Of a stretch of DNA of 64,000 bases, positions 23,101-33,598 are shown piece by piece. The position numbers were made by a program, and so were the translations under genes. The DNA lies in NCBI GenBank assembly GCA_019059635.1, contig JAGVRJ010000004.1, forward strand, positions 2,418,001 to 2,482,000, given 5' to 3'. The stretch is from Proales similis (taxonomy: Eukaryota; Rotifera; Eurotatoria; Ploima; Proalidae). Under the pieces are notes generated by a model. The model made no database searches. It worked only from the letters and a program-made list of their open reading frames with translations, and was not told the DNA's origin. The first letter of the stretch is position 1; each line of letters starts with the position of its first letter.

Positions 23101-24279
23101 TGGTTGCGGTTCCTTCGGCCGGAGTTCTCGTCCTCATCTTGGCCTCGGGTCTGGTTGCGGTTCCTTCGGCCGGAGTTCTCTTCCTCATCTTGGCCTCGAG
23201 TCTGGTTGCGGTTGTTTTGTTGTCTGTCCTGGTTGCGGTTCCTTCGGCCGGAGTTCTCGTCCTCATCTTGGCCTCGAGTCTGGTTGCGGTTGTTTTGTTG
23301 TCTGTCCTGGTTGCGGTTCCTTCGGCCGGAGTTCTCGTCCTCATCTTGGCCTCGGGTCTGGTTGCGGTTCCTTCGGCCGGAGTTCTCTTCCTCATCTTGG
23401 CCTCGAGTCTGGTTGCGGTTGTTTTGTTGTCTGTCCTGGTTGCGGTTCCTTCGGCCGGAGTTCTCGTCCTCATCTTGGCCTCGAGTCTGGTTGCGGTTCC
23501 TTCGGCCGGAGTTCTCGTCCTCATCTTGGCCTCGAGTCTGGTTGCGGTTGTTTTGTTGTCTGTCCTGGTTGCGGTTCCTTCGGCCGGAGTTCTCGTCCTC
23601 ATCTTGGCCTCGGGTCTGGTTGCTGGCCGGTCGGTTTCGGTTGTTTCCAGAGGAACCCTCGTTCTCGTTCTGGTTGCTGGCCGGTCGGTTTCGGTTGTTT
23701 CCAGAGGAACCCTCGTTCTCGTTCTGGTTGCTGGCCGGTCGGTTTCGGTTGTTTCCAGAGGAACCCTCGTTCTCGTTCTGGTTGCTGGCCGGTCGGTTTC
23801 GGTTGTTTCCAGAGGAACCCTCGTTCTCGTTCTGGTTGCTGGCCGGTCGGTTTCGGTTGTTTCCAGAGGAACCCTCGTTCTCGTTCTGGTTGCTGGCCGG
23901 TCGGTTTCGGTTGTTTCCAGAGGAACCCTCGTTCTCGTTCTGGTTGCTGGCCGGTCGGTTTCGGTTGTTTCCAGAGGAACCCTCGTTTTCGTTCTGGTTA
24001 CTAGCCGGTCGGTTTCGGTTGTTTCCAGAGGAACCCTCGTTCTCGTTCTGGTTGCTGTTTCTCATTGAATTTTCACCTTGTTCTTCTGGCGGGTAAGCAT
24101 CATAGTCTGCACCCATGTTCATACTTTCCATTAGCTCCGCATCTTTTTAAAATCTTGATTTTTGTTGTTTTTATTTTCAATCGCGTTTTACCATTTTCAT
24201 CCTGATTGCCTCTTCCTACCGTTAGGGCAATGATTCCACAGAATATTGCGAAAAGAAGTAACTTTCTCATACTCGTCAT
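17143..24279 (-). CDS. Secreted repeat / coiled-coil / VWD-C8-TIL protein (gene A, paralogue of gene B)
   Basis: A multi-exon gene of roughly 2,100 residues. Exon 1 (24192-24279) starts at an ATG and encodes a signal peptide; exon 2 (21626-24142) joins it in frame. Exon 2 encodes an acidic leader, eight 18-residue Asn/Gly-rich repeats, seventeen Arg/Asn/Gln-rich repeats starting TRGQDE, then a coiled coil of about 280 residues. Three VWD domains follow: VWD1 (about 21.5-20.8 kb) with C8 and TIL, VWD2 (about 19.95-19.2 kb) with C8 and TIL, then a linker of about 25 acidic repeats and a final VWD without C8. The C-terminal third is nearly identical to gene B through the duplication. The N-terminal repeats are unique to this gene. 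The role is inferred to be extracellular and structural (glue, silk-like or mucous matrix); no enzyme domain is seen. Confidence 0.85.
17800..18600 (-). repeat. Acidic tandem repeat in gene A linker (NQNGQLPDD unit)
   Basis: About 25 copies of a 10-11 residue unit of the form DDDNQNGQLP, varying between DDD, DDG, EDG and DDDD. The DNA unit is 30 or 33 bp. The corresponding linker of gene B has a short Thr/Pro/Asp-rich sequence instead. Confidence 0.95.
21548..21563 (-). other. 16-nt microexon before VWD1 of gene A
   Basis: Bounded by an AG acceptor and a GTATG donor. It restores the frame between the coiled-coil exon (phase 1) and the VWD exon (phase 2) and encodes the residues just before the first VWD cysteines. 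It matches in length the microexons at 13913-13928 and 12455-12470. Confidence 0.7.
22440..23620 (-). repeat. TRGQDE-type tandem repeats of gene A
   Basis: Seventeen units of 17 or 26 residues, each starting TRGQDE and containing N-S-G-R-R-N. Short and long units alternate irregularly, which suggests slippage or unequal crossing-over. High DNA identity leaves long open frames on the other strand too; these are shadows. Confidence 0.95.
23613..24060 (-). repeat. Eight 18-residue Asn/Gly-rich repeats of gene A
   Basis: Eight tandem 54-bp units encoding NQNENEGSSGNNRNRPAS, almost identical at the DNA level apart from isolated changes in the copy nearest the N-terminus. Confidence 0.95.
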
Positions 24280-24308
24280 TTTTATCTCATCTTGCTACAT
24301 TTTCGTTC

Positions 24309-24316
24309 CTTATATA
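24309..24316 (-). promoter_or_regulatory. Putative TATA box of gene A
   Basis: On the minus strand this reads TATATAAG, about 30 nt upstream of the gene A start codon. The short distance implies a very short 5' UTR. Only about 205 nt separate the gene A start from the PDE stop on the same strand, so the promoter must lie in or near this gap. Confidence 0.55.
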
Positions 24317-24484
24317 CGCTAGCTGTTCAATATGCCGCATCGCGTCTTTTTATTTACATTTTTCTGTTTTCTTTTTGTGATTTAAATTTACTTCTGTTTC
24401 ACACGGCATCTTGCTATCGCCACGTCGACAATTATTTGCAGAGAAAAACATTTTTAGCCAGTTCATGCAGTTCAAAATTTATTT

Positions 24485-27400
24485 TTATTTTTGAGAAAGA
24501 AACTGCCTCCATTCATTTATGTTTTCTAGGCATCGCTGTACGCTTGAATCAAAGCACACGTTGTATTTGCTTAGGGCCTTGTTTTGAAATCATTCTTGAT
24601 CCTTACTTTACAGATCATTTGTCTCCAAAATTTACCTGATACAATGGCAAGCAAACGCCGTTCAAGAACTGAATTTGCATTTCGGGAAGCTTGTACGATT
24701 TGCTTCTGTTTTTCGCATCCTTTTATCATTTTAAATTTTACATGCAATTTTCGAGTCGTTCTCTTTGCAGTTTACCACCGGCTCTTGATTGAATCTTTCT
24801 TTTTCCAGATCTCCTTCGTTGAAGAACTCGCTTGATACAAGGTTCGATAACTATTTCCAAATAAGGTTTTTGAGTTCTTTGATTGGTAGTCACTTTCTAA
24901 TCGCCTTACCCGGTAATGGCACTTCCAAGGTTTTGTGGCTCCACTCAAATCACAGGCAGTCATGAGTATATTTCTGAAAAGCGTGCCATTCGATTAAACT
25001 CATTAGTAGCATGTTTGGCTCAAATTGATTTATCGCAATGATAACTTACATGAGCAGATCTTTATCTTTTTCGGTTTTAAACGAGTGATCTTTGGAGTCT
25101 ATTTTCGCAAAGAACTTGTCCACATGCCTTTTACATTGAAGGAATTCTGTAGCTTCAATAGAAATTTTCTTGTCTTGATCCAGTCTTACTTGAAATGTAG
25201 AGCAAGATCGGTGGCCAGAATGGCCTTTTCGATTATGCTTATCACCATGGAATGCTGCTGCTGATTCAAATTGACGAGGATATTGTTCATCTGAATTGAA
25301 ATGGCGTTTGCTTAGCTTTCGAAGCAGTAGGGCCTATCAAGTTGAGCCTTACATTGTTGTGAAGGATTATGATGCTCTGATTGAAGTGATGCTGCTCCAT
25401 AGTTGAAGTTGAATACAGTTTTGCTAAAGGGCTCTGTATCCTTTGTTTAACAGAGTTGTCTACGATCAAACAGTGTTCCGGCAACATGTTCTCTTTTAAA
25501 ACGTCGCCTACTTGATTTGAAAATTGTTCGAGGTGCCCCGATGATCAATGTCGTGGCATATGCATGCAATAATGAGAGCAAACATTTCCAGATCACTAAA
25601 GACCTCTTTCATGCCGGCGTTCTTAATTGGTTTAGTTGAATTTCACTTGACGCCCGTTAATCGCGTGTCAAAACTCTTACCATCATGATTGCGTACATGT
25701 AGGACATGACATAGAATCCGTGACGCCAGTTGTGGTACGCCACAGGCCTGTAATTTTTCTTCACGGTCAGAAAGAATCTGCAAAGCACCTTAAGAGCAAT
25801 TGATTAATTGAATCTAGTCTTCTTGTTATCTCAGTTGACTGCTTACGTCATAGGGAATGGAGAATTTCTCCAGAAAGCCCATGTCGGCGAATATGGATAT
25901 GCATGCTTTCAACGTTCCCATGTCGTTCAGGGTGTTCTCGTCAAAGCAAAATCTGTCCAAGCCGAACAAGTGCGGATGCGGAATCTCTTCCATCTGGCCG
26001 AAACGATTAGGCGCGTCGGCTCTTGAGCAAAATCGCCCTTCTTCACTTACCACTAGCTCATCGACTTCTTTCTGTCCGGCCGATAAGTGATACGAGAGCA
26101 CGTCGAGCGCCACCTGCTGCATGTTCATGGCTTGCACCACCTTTTCGTACATTGTAATGTTTTGTATTCCGATTCCGCAGAAGAGTGCGAACGCCTTTCA
26201 AAAAACTGGATATTGAACGATCACGCGCGCAAAGTGAACCAGCCAACCTGCGCAATTTCCAAGTCGGTCTTGGCAAAAAACGAGCTAGATGCCGATTCTG
26301 TTTTCAGCTTGTTTTTGGCAATTATGAGAGCCACTACTTGATCACAGCTGTTCATCACCGGTATGCAAATCAGCGATTTGTCTTGTCCGCTGGTCAAATT
26401 CTGAAATTTATTTTCACTATTGGGCAGATTGACAATCTATTGGCGATTTGTTGGATTAGAAAAAAAGCGGCTCAGATAGCAGTCGGTCTGGGCTGACCTT
26501 TTTTGTCTGAATAACTTGATTTATTAATTCGACCAGGTCTTGCTGATCACTAAAGTCGATTTCTTGCGGACTCACACCGATTCCGTGCGTGAGCATTTGC
26601 TTTTCACTAAGCTCCTTATAGGTGAGCTCATAGACTCGGCTGAAGCTGCGTGTGAAGCTCTGCTTTCAAATCAAGTCGCGTTAGTCAATTGAGAGAGAGA
26701 GAGAGAGAGAGACTTAATTTGAAAAGAACTCACCGGCTGCGATTGCGAGCGAAATACACGATTCGTGTCCAACATGAACACCGAATTGGCCTGTTCGGCT
26801 CTGGCTGTTAGAATTACTTGGCAGCATTCGCATTCAAACAAAAGAATAAAGTTAAACAGTATTCGAGTGACAAGATTGTCAACGGTTGTAGACGACTCGT
26901 CGAATAAAATGGTCGCCAGCTCAAGCAACACTTTGTTCGTTTGCGCCTCCTTTTGCGATTGAGTGAATATGTTGGAATTTCGAATGGCAATCGAAATGAA
27001 TGGCATGAATGTGGCAAACGTCTGCTCGTCCTCTTGAGTGAAATAGGCCTCTTGGGCGGTCGGGCTCGCCCTACTTGTCTGTTCGTCGCTCAGTTTGTTG
27101 ACCGCCTCAGCCACAGCAATACATTGGCCGTTCTCGTTCAGTATTGGCAAGCAGAGTATACTCCTGGTTCTGTAGCCGGTCTGCTGATCAATCGAAGAGT
27201 TGAAGCGGTCGTCTTCGTAGGCGTTTTGAATGTTCAATGGCTTGCCGGTCTGAGCCACATGGCCGGCGATTCCTTTGCCGAACTCGATGCGAATTGTCTC
27301 GTCTGGCTCTTGGTTCAGCTCCGGCTCTAGTTCTTGTGCCTGGTCGCTGTTGCGGCGCTCGTTGCTCGACTTGGCATCAAACACCACACTGATCAGACAT

Positions 27401-28005
27401 TTCTTTTCTCCTTGCGTGCTCTCGTCGTCGACCACCAGAAACAAAGAGCAGCGGTCGGCGTCCAACAGCAGGCTCACCGTGTTCAAGATCTTTTTGCACG
27501 TCACCCGCATGTCCAAGCTTTGATACAGAGTTTTAACCAGCGTGAACATTTTCTCGTACAAGCTCAGCTGCTTGAAATTGCGTCGAAAGTCAACAAGGGA
27601 GTCGCCGGCTACAAGGTCCAAATTGGATGTAAGCATCGATGACGTCTCGCAAGTCTGGCCAGAGAGAGCGGCGCTGTTGGCCGTGTTATTCACAGTGAAG
27701 TTGTTTTTGTTGACGATTGAAGATCGATGCGATGAGCGGATCAGCGAGTTGATTTGCATCGAGCCAAACGAGCTCAGATACTTTCTTAGAGAATCGTTGC
27801 GCCAGCTACTGCAAAACGAAGAGAATATGTAGGACTTGGTTTTTGAAGGGCGTTGGCAATCTTCGCCTGATTTGCTGTGAGCGCCTGTTGAGCTGCTGCT
27901 AGACGCTTCATGGCCACTGGCTTGGCGTATGTAATCGCGCAAGAACTCTGGATTTGAGTCTAGCCAATTTCGAACAATCTGTGCATCCAATCTGTTCGAG
28001 CTCAT
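24485..28005 (-). CDS. PDE11: PDE11-like cyclic nucleotide phosphodiesterase with GAF domains
   Basis: Class I phosphodiesterases of this type hydrolyse cAMP and cGMP. The large 5' exon (about 26.72-28.0 kb) has the N-terminal segment typical of PDE5/6/11, a Ser-rich linker, and GAF-A with the [18 protein letters not shown] motif; GAF-B follows. The catalytic domain lies in short exons: VALDVLSYH near 26.1 kb, then YHNWRHGF near 25.7, CHDIDHRGT near 25.55 and the [17 protein letters not shown] segment near 25.4, followed by [13 protein letters not shown] near 24.95 and [18 protein letters not shown] near 24.65. The metal-binding His and Asp residues are present. The last exon ends at TAA 24485-24487. 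PDE11 fits the catalytic motifs best; PDE5 is the alternative. Exact exon borders are not all resolved. Confidence 0.88.
26692..26711. repeat. GA dinucleotide run in a PDE intron
   Basis: A short pure GA microsatellite lies just 3' of the first large coding exon. Similar runs occur near 28758-28775 and 36801-36822. Confidence 0.8.
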
Positions 28006-31000
28006 TTCGTTTTTATCTCTCTTCTGCGCTTCTCTGCGGAATTTGTTCTAAAATAACGCTCTAGAGTGCGTATATGAAACCGTGTTGCCGTTTTGTTCAG
28101 GTGCGTCAAGCGTCTAGCAGAACAGCTAGACGCCTGAGCATCTGTGATTAATAGCTAATTTGCATAAGACCAGCCCGAGCCAAAGCATCCGAGCGGTTGA
28201 ACACAGACTCGTCCATGACATTCGTACACAAACGTACACACAGACAGAACGGAGGGCGAAAATTAATTTCTTCTATTGGCTGGTGGCAATGAGCTGTTTC
28301 GAGAAGAACCATCTCACTCTAAAGCCTCGAGCTTAAGTGCTTCTCTTGAATGAATCAATAATGAACCCGAGTGTCTGTCTGTGTGCACTACTACTTATTA
28401 GAGAGATTATTAGAGGACGGAGAGCAGGCAATAAAATAGCCGCTCAGCATCTGATCATCGGCCTAAACACATGGAGAGCGAGATGACGACTGAATTTATA
28501 CAAGCAGTTTGAAATAAAGCGAGCTGAAGTTAATGACTCCAAATAGTGACTGTACGCACGATTCTCCAAAGACGTGGAAGAAGAAGAAGAATACAAGTAA
28601 AATGGAAGCGACGATGCCTCAGATAGATCTTGGCCAAAATGAAGCAGTCTTAGTAATCAGTCATTTGCTGCTCACGCAAAGCAGAGCAGATTTCGAGGCG
28701 CTACTTTTTTTCATATGATCGGCTCTTATCCTCGAAGAACACACACAAACAGAAAGAGAGAGAGAGAGAGAGAGAAGTAGGCACGCAATCTGTCTCAAGG
28801 GAGCGGGGCCTATTGGCCACACGACTTCCTAGATGCATGCTTTGACTGCCAATTTGACTTATGTGCGCTTGTGTGATCAAACAGGCCTGTGTGTTCGCAT
28901 GGCTGGCAATGCGTTTTAGTCATCGAGCCGTCTAATAGGCCGAACTAATGCGAGACAAGATACACTCGAGTCTTGGCGACAAATAAACAATTTCTTGCCT
29001 CATTTTTCTTTTCTTTTAATTAAAGCGCCCAGCGATATCGGTCATTAAGACGCACTTGATTCTGGCCCGAGGCGAAACATGGGCATCATTGCAGTCACGC
29101 AGTCGCCATAAAAATGCAAATTCAGAATTCGTCAATGCAAGTCAATAACTGTAAATGCCTAATTATGGCTCTAATTTCTGCTGCTATCTAAAAATGCCTA
29201 GACAGAGAAGTAAAAACGATTTGTTGTCAGCATTGGCGTTGTCACTCTCTCTCTCTCTTTCTTTGATCCAAGCTCTGGCGTTCTTCTTTTTTTCAGATTC
29301 TTTGCTATTGTCGCTCTGGTCGTCCTCTGATTTTTTTCTTTCAATACTTCTCTATTCAATTTGATTTATTCCCTCATCGAACGAAAAGAATCTAAACCAT
29401 TTAATGAATCATTCTGGCTGGCTGTAATATCCAATTCAATAATTCAATAATTATTAATACCATGCAAGTCTGAGCGGGTCGTGTCTCTTCAATTTGATCT
29501 GCGTGTGAGTGTGTTTCTGTGTCTGTGTGCTTATCAGCTTGTCTGTCTGTCTGCCCTTTTTTTTGCTATTTGTCGACGTGTTTCATTTCAGCTCATACAA
29601 AATTTAGGCGAATTGAAGCCAGAACGGCAGGAAGCGTGAATGCATCAATAAAACGCAGACACTACGCCCATTGTGACGGCTATTAAAATAAACTATTATA
29701 TGGAGAACTCGATTCTCGCCTACTGACGAATATTGCAATTTCCGCACTCGGCCGAATCGATTGCTTCTAATTTCTTGATTCTTCATAATCCAATAAAAGC
29801 GTGACAAATTCATAATCAAATAACGGGCGGCGCGTTTACATTTACGCCATGTGAATACCGTCAGGCTTTACTTTTTGCTTCGATCGCCTTTCCCTTTTTA
29901 CTTTGGCACACACCCACACAAGCGCGCGTTGCAACGTCAAAGCATCCCAGGTGGCCCTGAGCCGCCCATGAATCTATTCGAAATTAGCTCGTCTGATTAA
30001 AGCAAATCACATACGCACTACATGCACGCACGAGTAGAGTTTCCATGGCGATTGCCTCTTATCTGCTCTTGTTCGTCCACGTCTCTTTACATCCTCCTTC
30101 ACTCATCCTGAATATCCAACTGTCCCACGACGATCAGCCGAAAAAGGCTCAAACGCCACAAAGAGTTCAAAGTTGATCGATTCAATCGCCTGGTGCCATC
30201 ATTTGCCAATGTTCTTTTGCGGCTGCATCTTCTGGCTTTGTTGCCGGCTTGTTCATAATTCCAGGACGAATCAATGCCTTCAAGTGGCAAGACGAGTGCC
30301 ACACTTAAAATAGATTGCCTAATTGTCTAAGGTCAAACGCAGCGCTTATCAAGTAACAGAAGAAACACTTGGATGTACGAATTGCTTATGAGCCCTTACG
30401 CTTCTTATCTGATTAGCAGAAGCGAAGCATCGGCAATTTGACTCTTCGTCTTTCTCCTGGCTAACCGAGCCTCTAAGGAATTAGATGCGCAATTTTGGCA
30501 TTTATTTTCATCCAAAATCAACATTCACCATTTGATTAGGCCTCAAAGCAACCAGTAACTCAGCCCGTCAGCACAGACAGTCAGAGAGATAAACAATGAC
30601 AGCCGAATGAGATGCTCAAATAGCTATTAGCAAGAAACAAACCCTCAACGAGGAAATTAGCTTTCCATTCATGTTTGAACATGAAATTAAAAGTGTTTTA
30701 TTTCAATGTCAACTTGAATTCTCCCTCTTCGCTCGACCTGCTGCGGCTTTTTGGGCTCATTTTGAATTGGTGCTTGCGCGAGGAAAGCGTTCGATTGATC
30801 GCAACGTTGTTTGAAAGATTGAAATTGGATCGTTAAATTTGACACCAGCGGTTAGATAATATAGCCCGGCAGTCTCTATCCTATCATCGAGAGCGCTACA
30901 GAGTTGGCAGTGAAAGAGATTGCTTGACTTGTCGATCTCGATGAGTCTTCCATGGCCAATGATGAGCCAAGCAACCAGGATAGAAAATTAAAATGTCAAT

Positions 31001-31354
31001 GCCATCTTTTTGTGTTTTAATTCTGAAATTTGCTTTTGTTCGTAAATACAACAGAAGATTTATAAAGTCTATAAAACAAATAATTGTCTTTTTAAGTTAG
31101 AGTATAAACAAACAAACAGGCCAGCGAACGAACTAGATGCGAGCAAAAGACATATTGAAGAAAAACGGCTCTAGAGAGCCATAAGAGCAGAATGAGTCGA
31201 AAAAAGAGAATGAGCAACAAGAATGAAAAGTCGAGCAACGACGAGCGAATATATCGTGCAGTCGGAGAAATAAATAAGAGGCGAGAGCGGGAAGCGTTAG
31301 ATTTGACTCGAATCGCAATGAGCCGCCGCTCTGGCTATACCTGTGCAGCAGAGC
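28006..31354. other. 3.3-kb non-coding stretch between PDE and MED31
   Basis: No coding region with family resemblance or long frame is seen on either strand. It holds scattered GA and CT microsatellites (near 28758 and 29246) and AT-rich tracts. It is upstream of PDE11 and downstream of MED31, so it may hold PDE promoter elements. No tRNA-like fold was recognised by eye. Confidence 0.5.
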
Positions 31355-32635
31355 TCAGAGCGTTCTTGCGCTTGTTTGCTTGTTCGTTGTTGTGTCTGTA
31401 TTGGGTGCTGATGATGCGGCTGCTGTTTGGTCTGTTTTCACTGCATCTGTTTGCATTTTCAGGTCGTTTGCCGAACTGGACTGCAGTGCGGCGTACGGCG
31501 ACTCTTGCTCGCTTGTGTTCAGGCGCCAGACGAGCACCTGCTGCTCGGTGAGGAAGTCGGTCAGCTTGAAATTGTGAAAGGCGTCCAGCAAGTGCTCCTG
31601 TTGCACGAGATCCAGATAGAACAAGCATTGAGGATACTTGATGTATTTTATGTACTCGGGCTCTTTCCAGTAGGTCAAGTATTTAAGGTAGTTTCGAAAG
31701 GCTTTGTTGCCAAACAGGCCCTGACGTGCCAGGTTGTTCAAAAACAGCGGATTGGCCAAGCATTGAACAAACTCCAATTCGACAAGAAATCGCTTCCTCA
31801 GCTGCAATTGCTCTATGCGAGCTTGTCTAATTGCGGCCTCTTTTTGCTTTTGCATCTCTAGTTCATACTGACGCTCCATCTTGCGTTGATGCTGTTGTTG
31901 TTGTTGAATTTGTTGCTGGTGGTGCTGCTGTTGCCGCATCATTTGCTGCTGATGCTGGTAGTCGCTGGTCTCATAGGGACCATGTTGTAGCTGGAGATGC
32001 TGATGCAGCGAGCTCTCGTGGCTCGTAAAATTGTGGTAGGCATTCGGGCCAACTGGATAGGCAGTGGTGCTATTGCTTCTTGAGAAGTTGGTCGGAGACA
32101 TAAGGGGCATTGGTGATCCAGCTGGCACGGACGGAGGCCGCGTATATTGGGACGCCGGTGAACTAACTGACTGATAGGTGCTGTTGAGGGGCGAAGGAGC
32201 CGATGCCGGATAAGAGGGTTGGCCAGGCGTGGCGGCCAACGGCGAGTTCACCGGCGGATAGTTTGCCTGCATTATTGGCGACTGCATGCTGGAATTTAGA
32301 GAAGAGCTCGGAGGCAGAGGCGACTGAACTCGCATGGACGAGTACATGTGATGCCGCTGAGGGGGCGGCGGCAGCGGCTGCGGTTGGCCTGGATGAGAAG
32401 ACGGCTGCATTGGAGATTGAATGGACGGATAGCCGGACATGGGCGAGTTGATCTGCATTCCTGGCGACGGCACCGACTGCACCGAGTGTGGGTTGCTCAA
32501 GGTGCCCGGAGTGTTGGCGTATCGCATTTGCTGATGCTGCATCTGCGGCTGGCTTGGTTGAGGAGGCAAATAGGCCTGCTGCTCAGCACCCGGATACTGC
32601 TGCTGTCCGTACGGCTGGTAGTATTGCGATGACAT
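31355..32635 (-). CDS. MED31: Mediator subunit 31 (MED31/SOH1) with long Q/P-rich N-terminal extension
   Basis: MED31 is a small, highly conserved subunit of the Mediator middle module. The conserved core (about residues 280-380) contains RKRFLVELEFVQCLANP, the KAFRNYLKYL segment, YWKEPEYIKYIKYPQCL and DFLTEQQVLVW, all hallmarks of the family. It is intronless. From the chosen ATG at 32635 (MSSQYYQPYG) the protein is 426 residues, against about 130 in most animals. The extra N-terminus is rich in Gln, Pro, Ser and Met, and a 45-residue Ser/Thr tail follows the core. The frame stays open upstream to 33058, but that part is Cys- and Leu-rich and unlike the rest, so it is taken as 5' UTR. The gene is divergent from the small gene at 33123. 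Confidence 0.9.
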   Translation of the reverse strand: MSSQYYQPYGQQQYPGAEQQAYLPPQPSQPQMQHQQMRYANTPGTLSNPHSVQSVPSPGMQINSPMSGYPSIQSPMQPSSHPGQPQPLPPPPQRHHMYSSMRVQSPLPPSSSLNSSMQSPIMQANYPPVNSPLAATPGQPSYPASAPSPLNSTYQSVSSPASQYTRPPSVPAGSPMPLMSPTNFSRSNSTTAYPVGPNAYHNFTSHESSLHQHLQLQHGPYETSDYQHQQQMMRQQQHHQQQIQQQQQHQRKMERQYELEMQKQKEAAIRQARIEQLQLRKRFLVELEFVQCLANPLFLNNLARQGLFGNKAFRNYLKYLTYWKEPEYIKYIKYPQCLFYLDLVQQEHLLDAFHNFKLTDFLTEQQVLVWRLNTSEQESPYAALQSSSANDLKMQTDAVKTDQTAAASSAPNTDTTTNKQTSARTL

Positions 32636-33122
32636 AATTCGTAAAGTTATTCGCTCGCCAACTTGGTGTTTGTCTCTCTCTCTCGATCGCTCGATCGTTA
32701 TATCGGCAATCTGTACAAAACTAATTTGAATATTATAATCTCCGGCATAAAACAGATGCCCACTTAGCAGAGCTGCAGTGAGGGCTGCATTATGCCACAT
32801 AATCGTGAATTCTTGATCGCTTTCGAGAATCAACCTCCGCCACCGTTCTGTTGAAAAAGGCAATCGAGGCCAAGAGAGTGAATTGAGCTGAACGTTTTCC
32901 AAGCACAATACGCTGTCTGACAGCTCCCGCCCAGCTCGCTCGGATCCGAGTAAAGAAGAGGCCAAGAAAGGGGTCGGACAACGTGAACATGCAGACAAAA
33001 ACTTTACAGACACAAACTCACGCTCTGGGAGCCTGTTACATAAGATGCAGTGTTGCAATGCGATCTTCGTGCAATCTTGACTCGCAATGGTTTGTTTTGC
33101 AATTTAGACATTTCAAGCGGCA

Positions 33123-33356
33123 ATGAGCAATTTGCTTGACAACTCGTTCAAATCGCCCAAGAGCCCCAGCTTCCAGAGCAGATGGGGACCCAATTTTAAA
33201 AAGATCTGGCTCAGCTACTTTGGCATAATCGTGGTCGGAATAACCACATTTTACTTTGCAAAGCAAGAGGTCAGCCAGAACCGAGTGGAAGCGATGAAAG
33301 TGAAGCGCGAGATAAACGAGACTACTTCCAAATACGTGAACCGGTTCGAACTTGTA

Positions 33357-33395
<39 letters not shown>

Positions 33396-33446
33396 GAGCA
33401 GCAGCAGCAGACAAAACAATCAAGCAAACAACAATCGCAAGAATAG
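33123..33446 (+). CDS. Small single-pass membrane protein with polyQ tail
   Basis: A 107-residue frame. After a polar, Pro-containing N-terminus comes WGPNFKKIWLSYFGIIVVG, in which a basic patch leads into one membrane helix (about residues 28-46). A charged helical stretch (about 48-78) and a CAA-encoded Gln run follow. The length and layout resemble small mitochondrial inner-membrane assembly or DUF4748-type proteins, but I cannot assign a family. AATAAA lies at 33502-33507, consistent with a real transcript. The upstream space is shared with MED31, in opposite orientation. Confidence 0.65.
33357..33418 (+). repeat. CAA repeat (poly-Gln)
   Basis: A nearly pure CAA run, then CAG units, inside the small membrane protein. 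A likely variable microsatellite. Confidence 0.9.
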
Positions 33447-33598
33447 CCACTCAGGTCACTTGGCCAAGTTTACAAGTGAATTGTTCGGCTTTTAATTCCT
33501 GAATAAAATATTAATTGCTTAAGGATCTTATCGATTTGAAAAGTTTTTTATTTCGTCAAGGTGACATTCAGAAATTCAATCGCAACTCAGGACTCAAA

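Noticed and set aside
22440-24060. Regular tandem repeats resembling a CRISPR array
   Set aside because: The units are contiguous coding repeats without unique spacers, in an animal gene.
22427-24096. Three plus-strand frames of 416-525 residues and a 491-residue alternative minus-strand frame
   Set aside because: Shadows of the gene A tandem repeats. Only the 855-residue minus-strand frame links to a signal peptide and a coiled coil by proper splice sites.
28006-31354. Search for tRNA, snRNA or other RNA genes in the large gap
   Set aside because: No tRNA-like B box with matching stems was recognised by eye. A covariance-model scan would be needed to exclude RNA genes.
32636-33058. Upstream extension of the MED31 frame by 141 codons
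   Set aside because: Composition is unlike the Q/P-rich head, it is Cys- and Leu-rich, and it would leave only 65 nt to the divergent gene. It is more likely 5' UTR open by chance.
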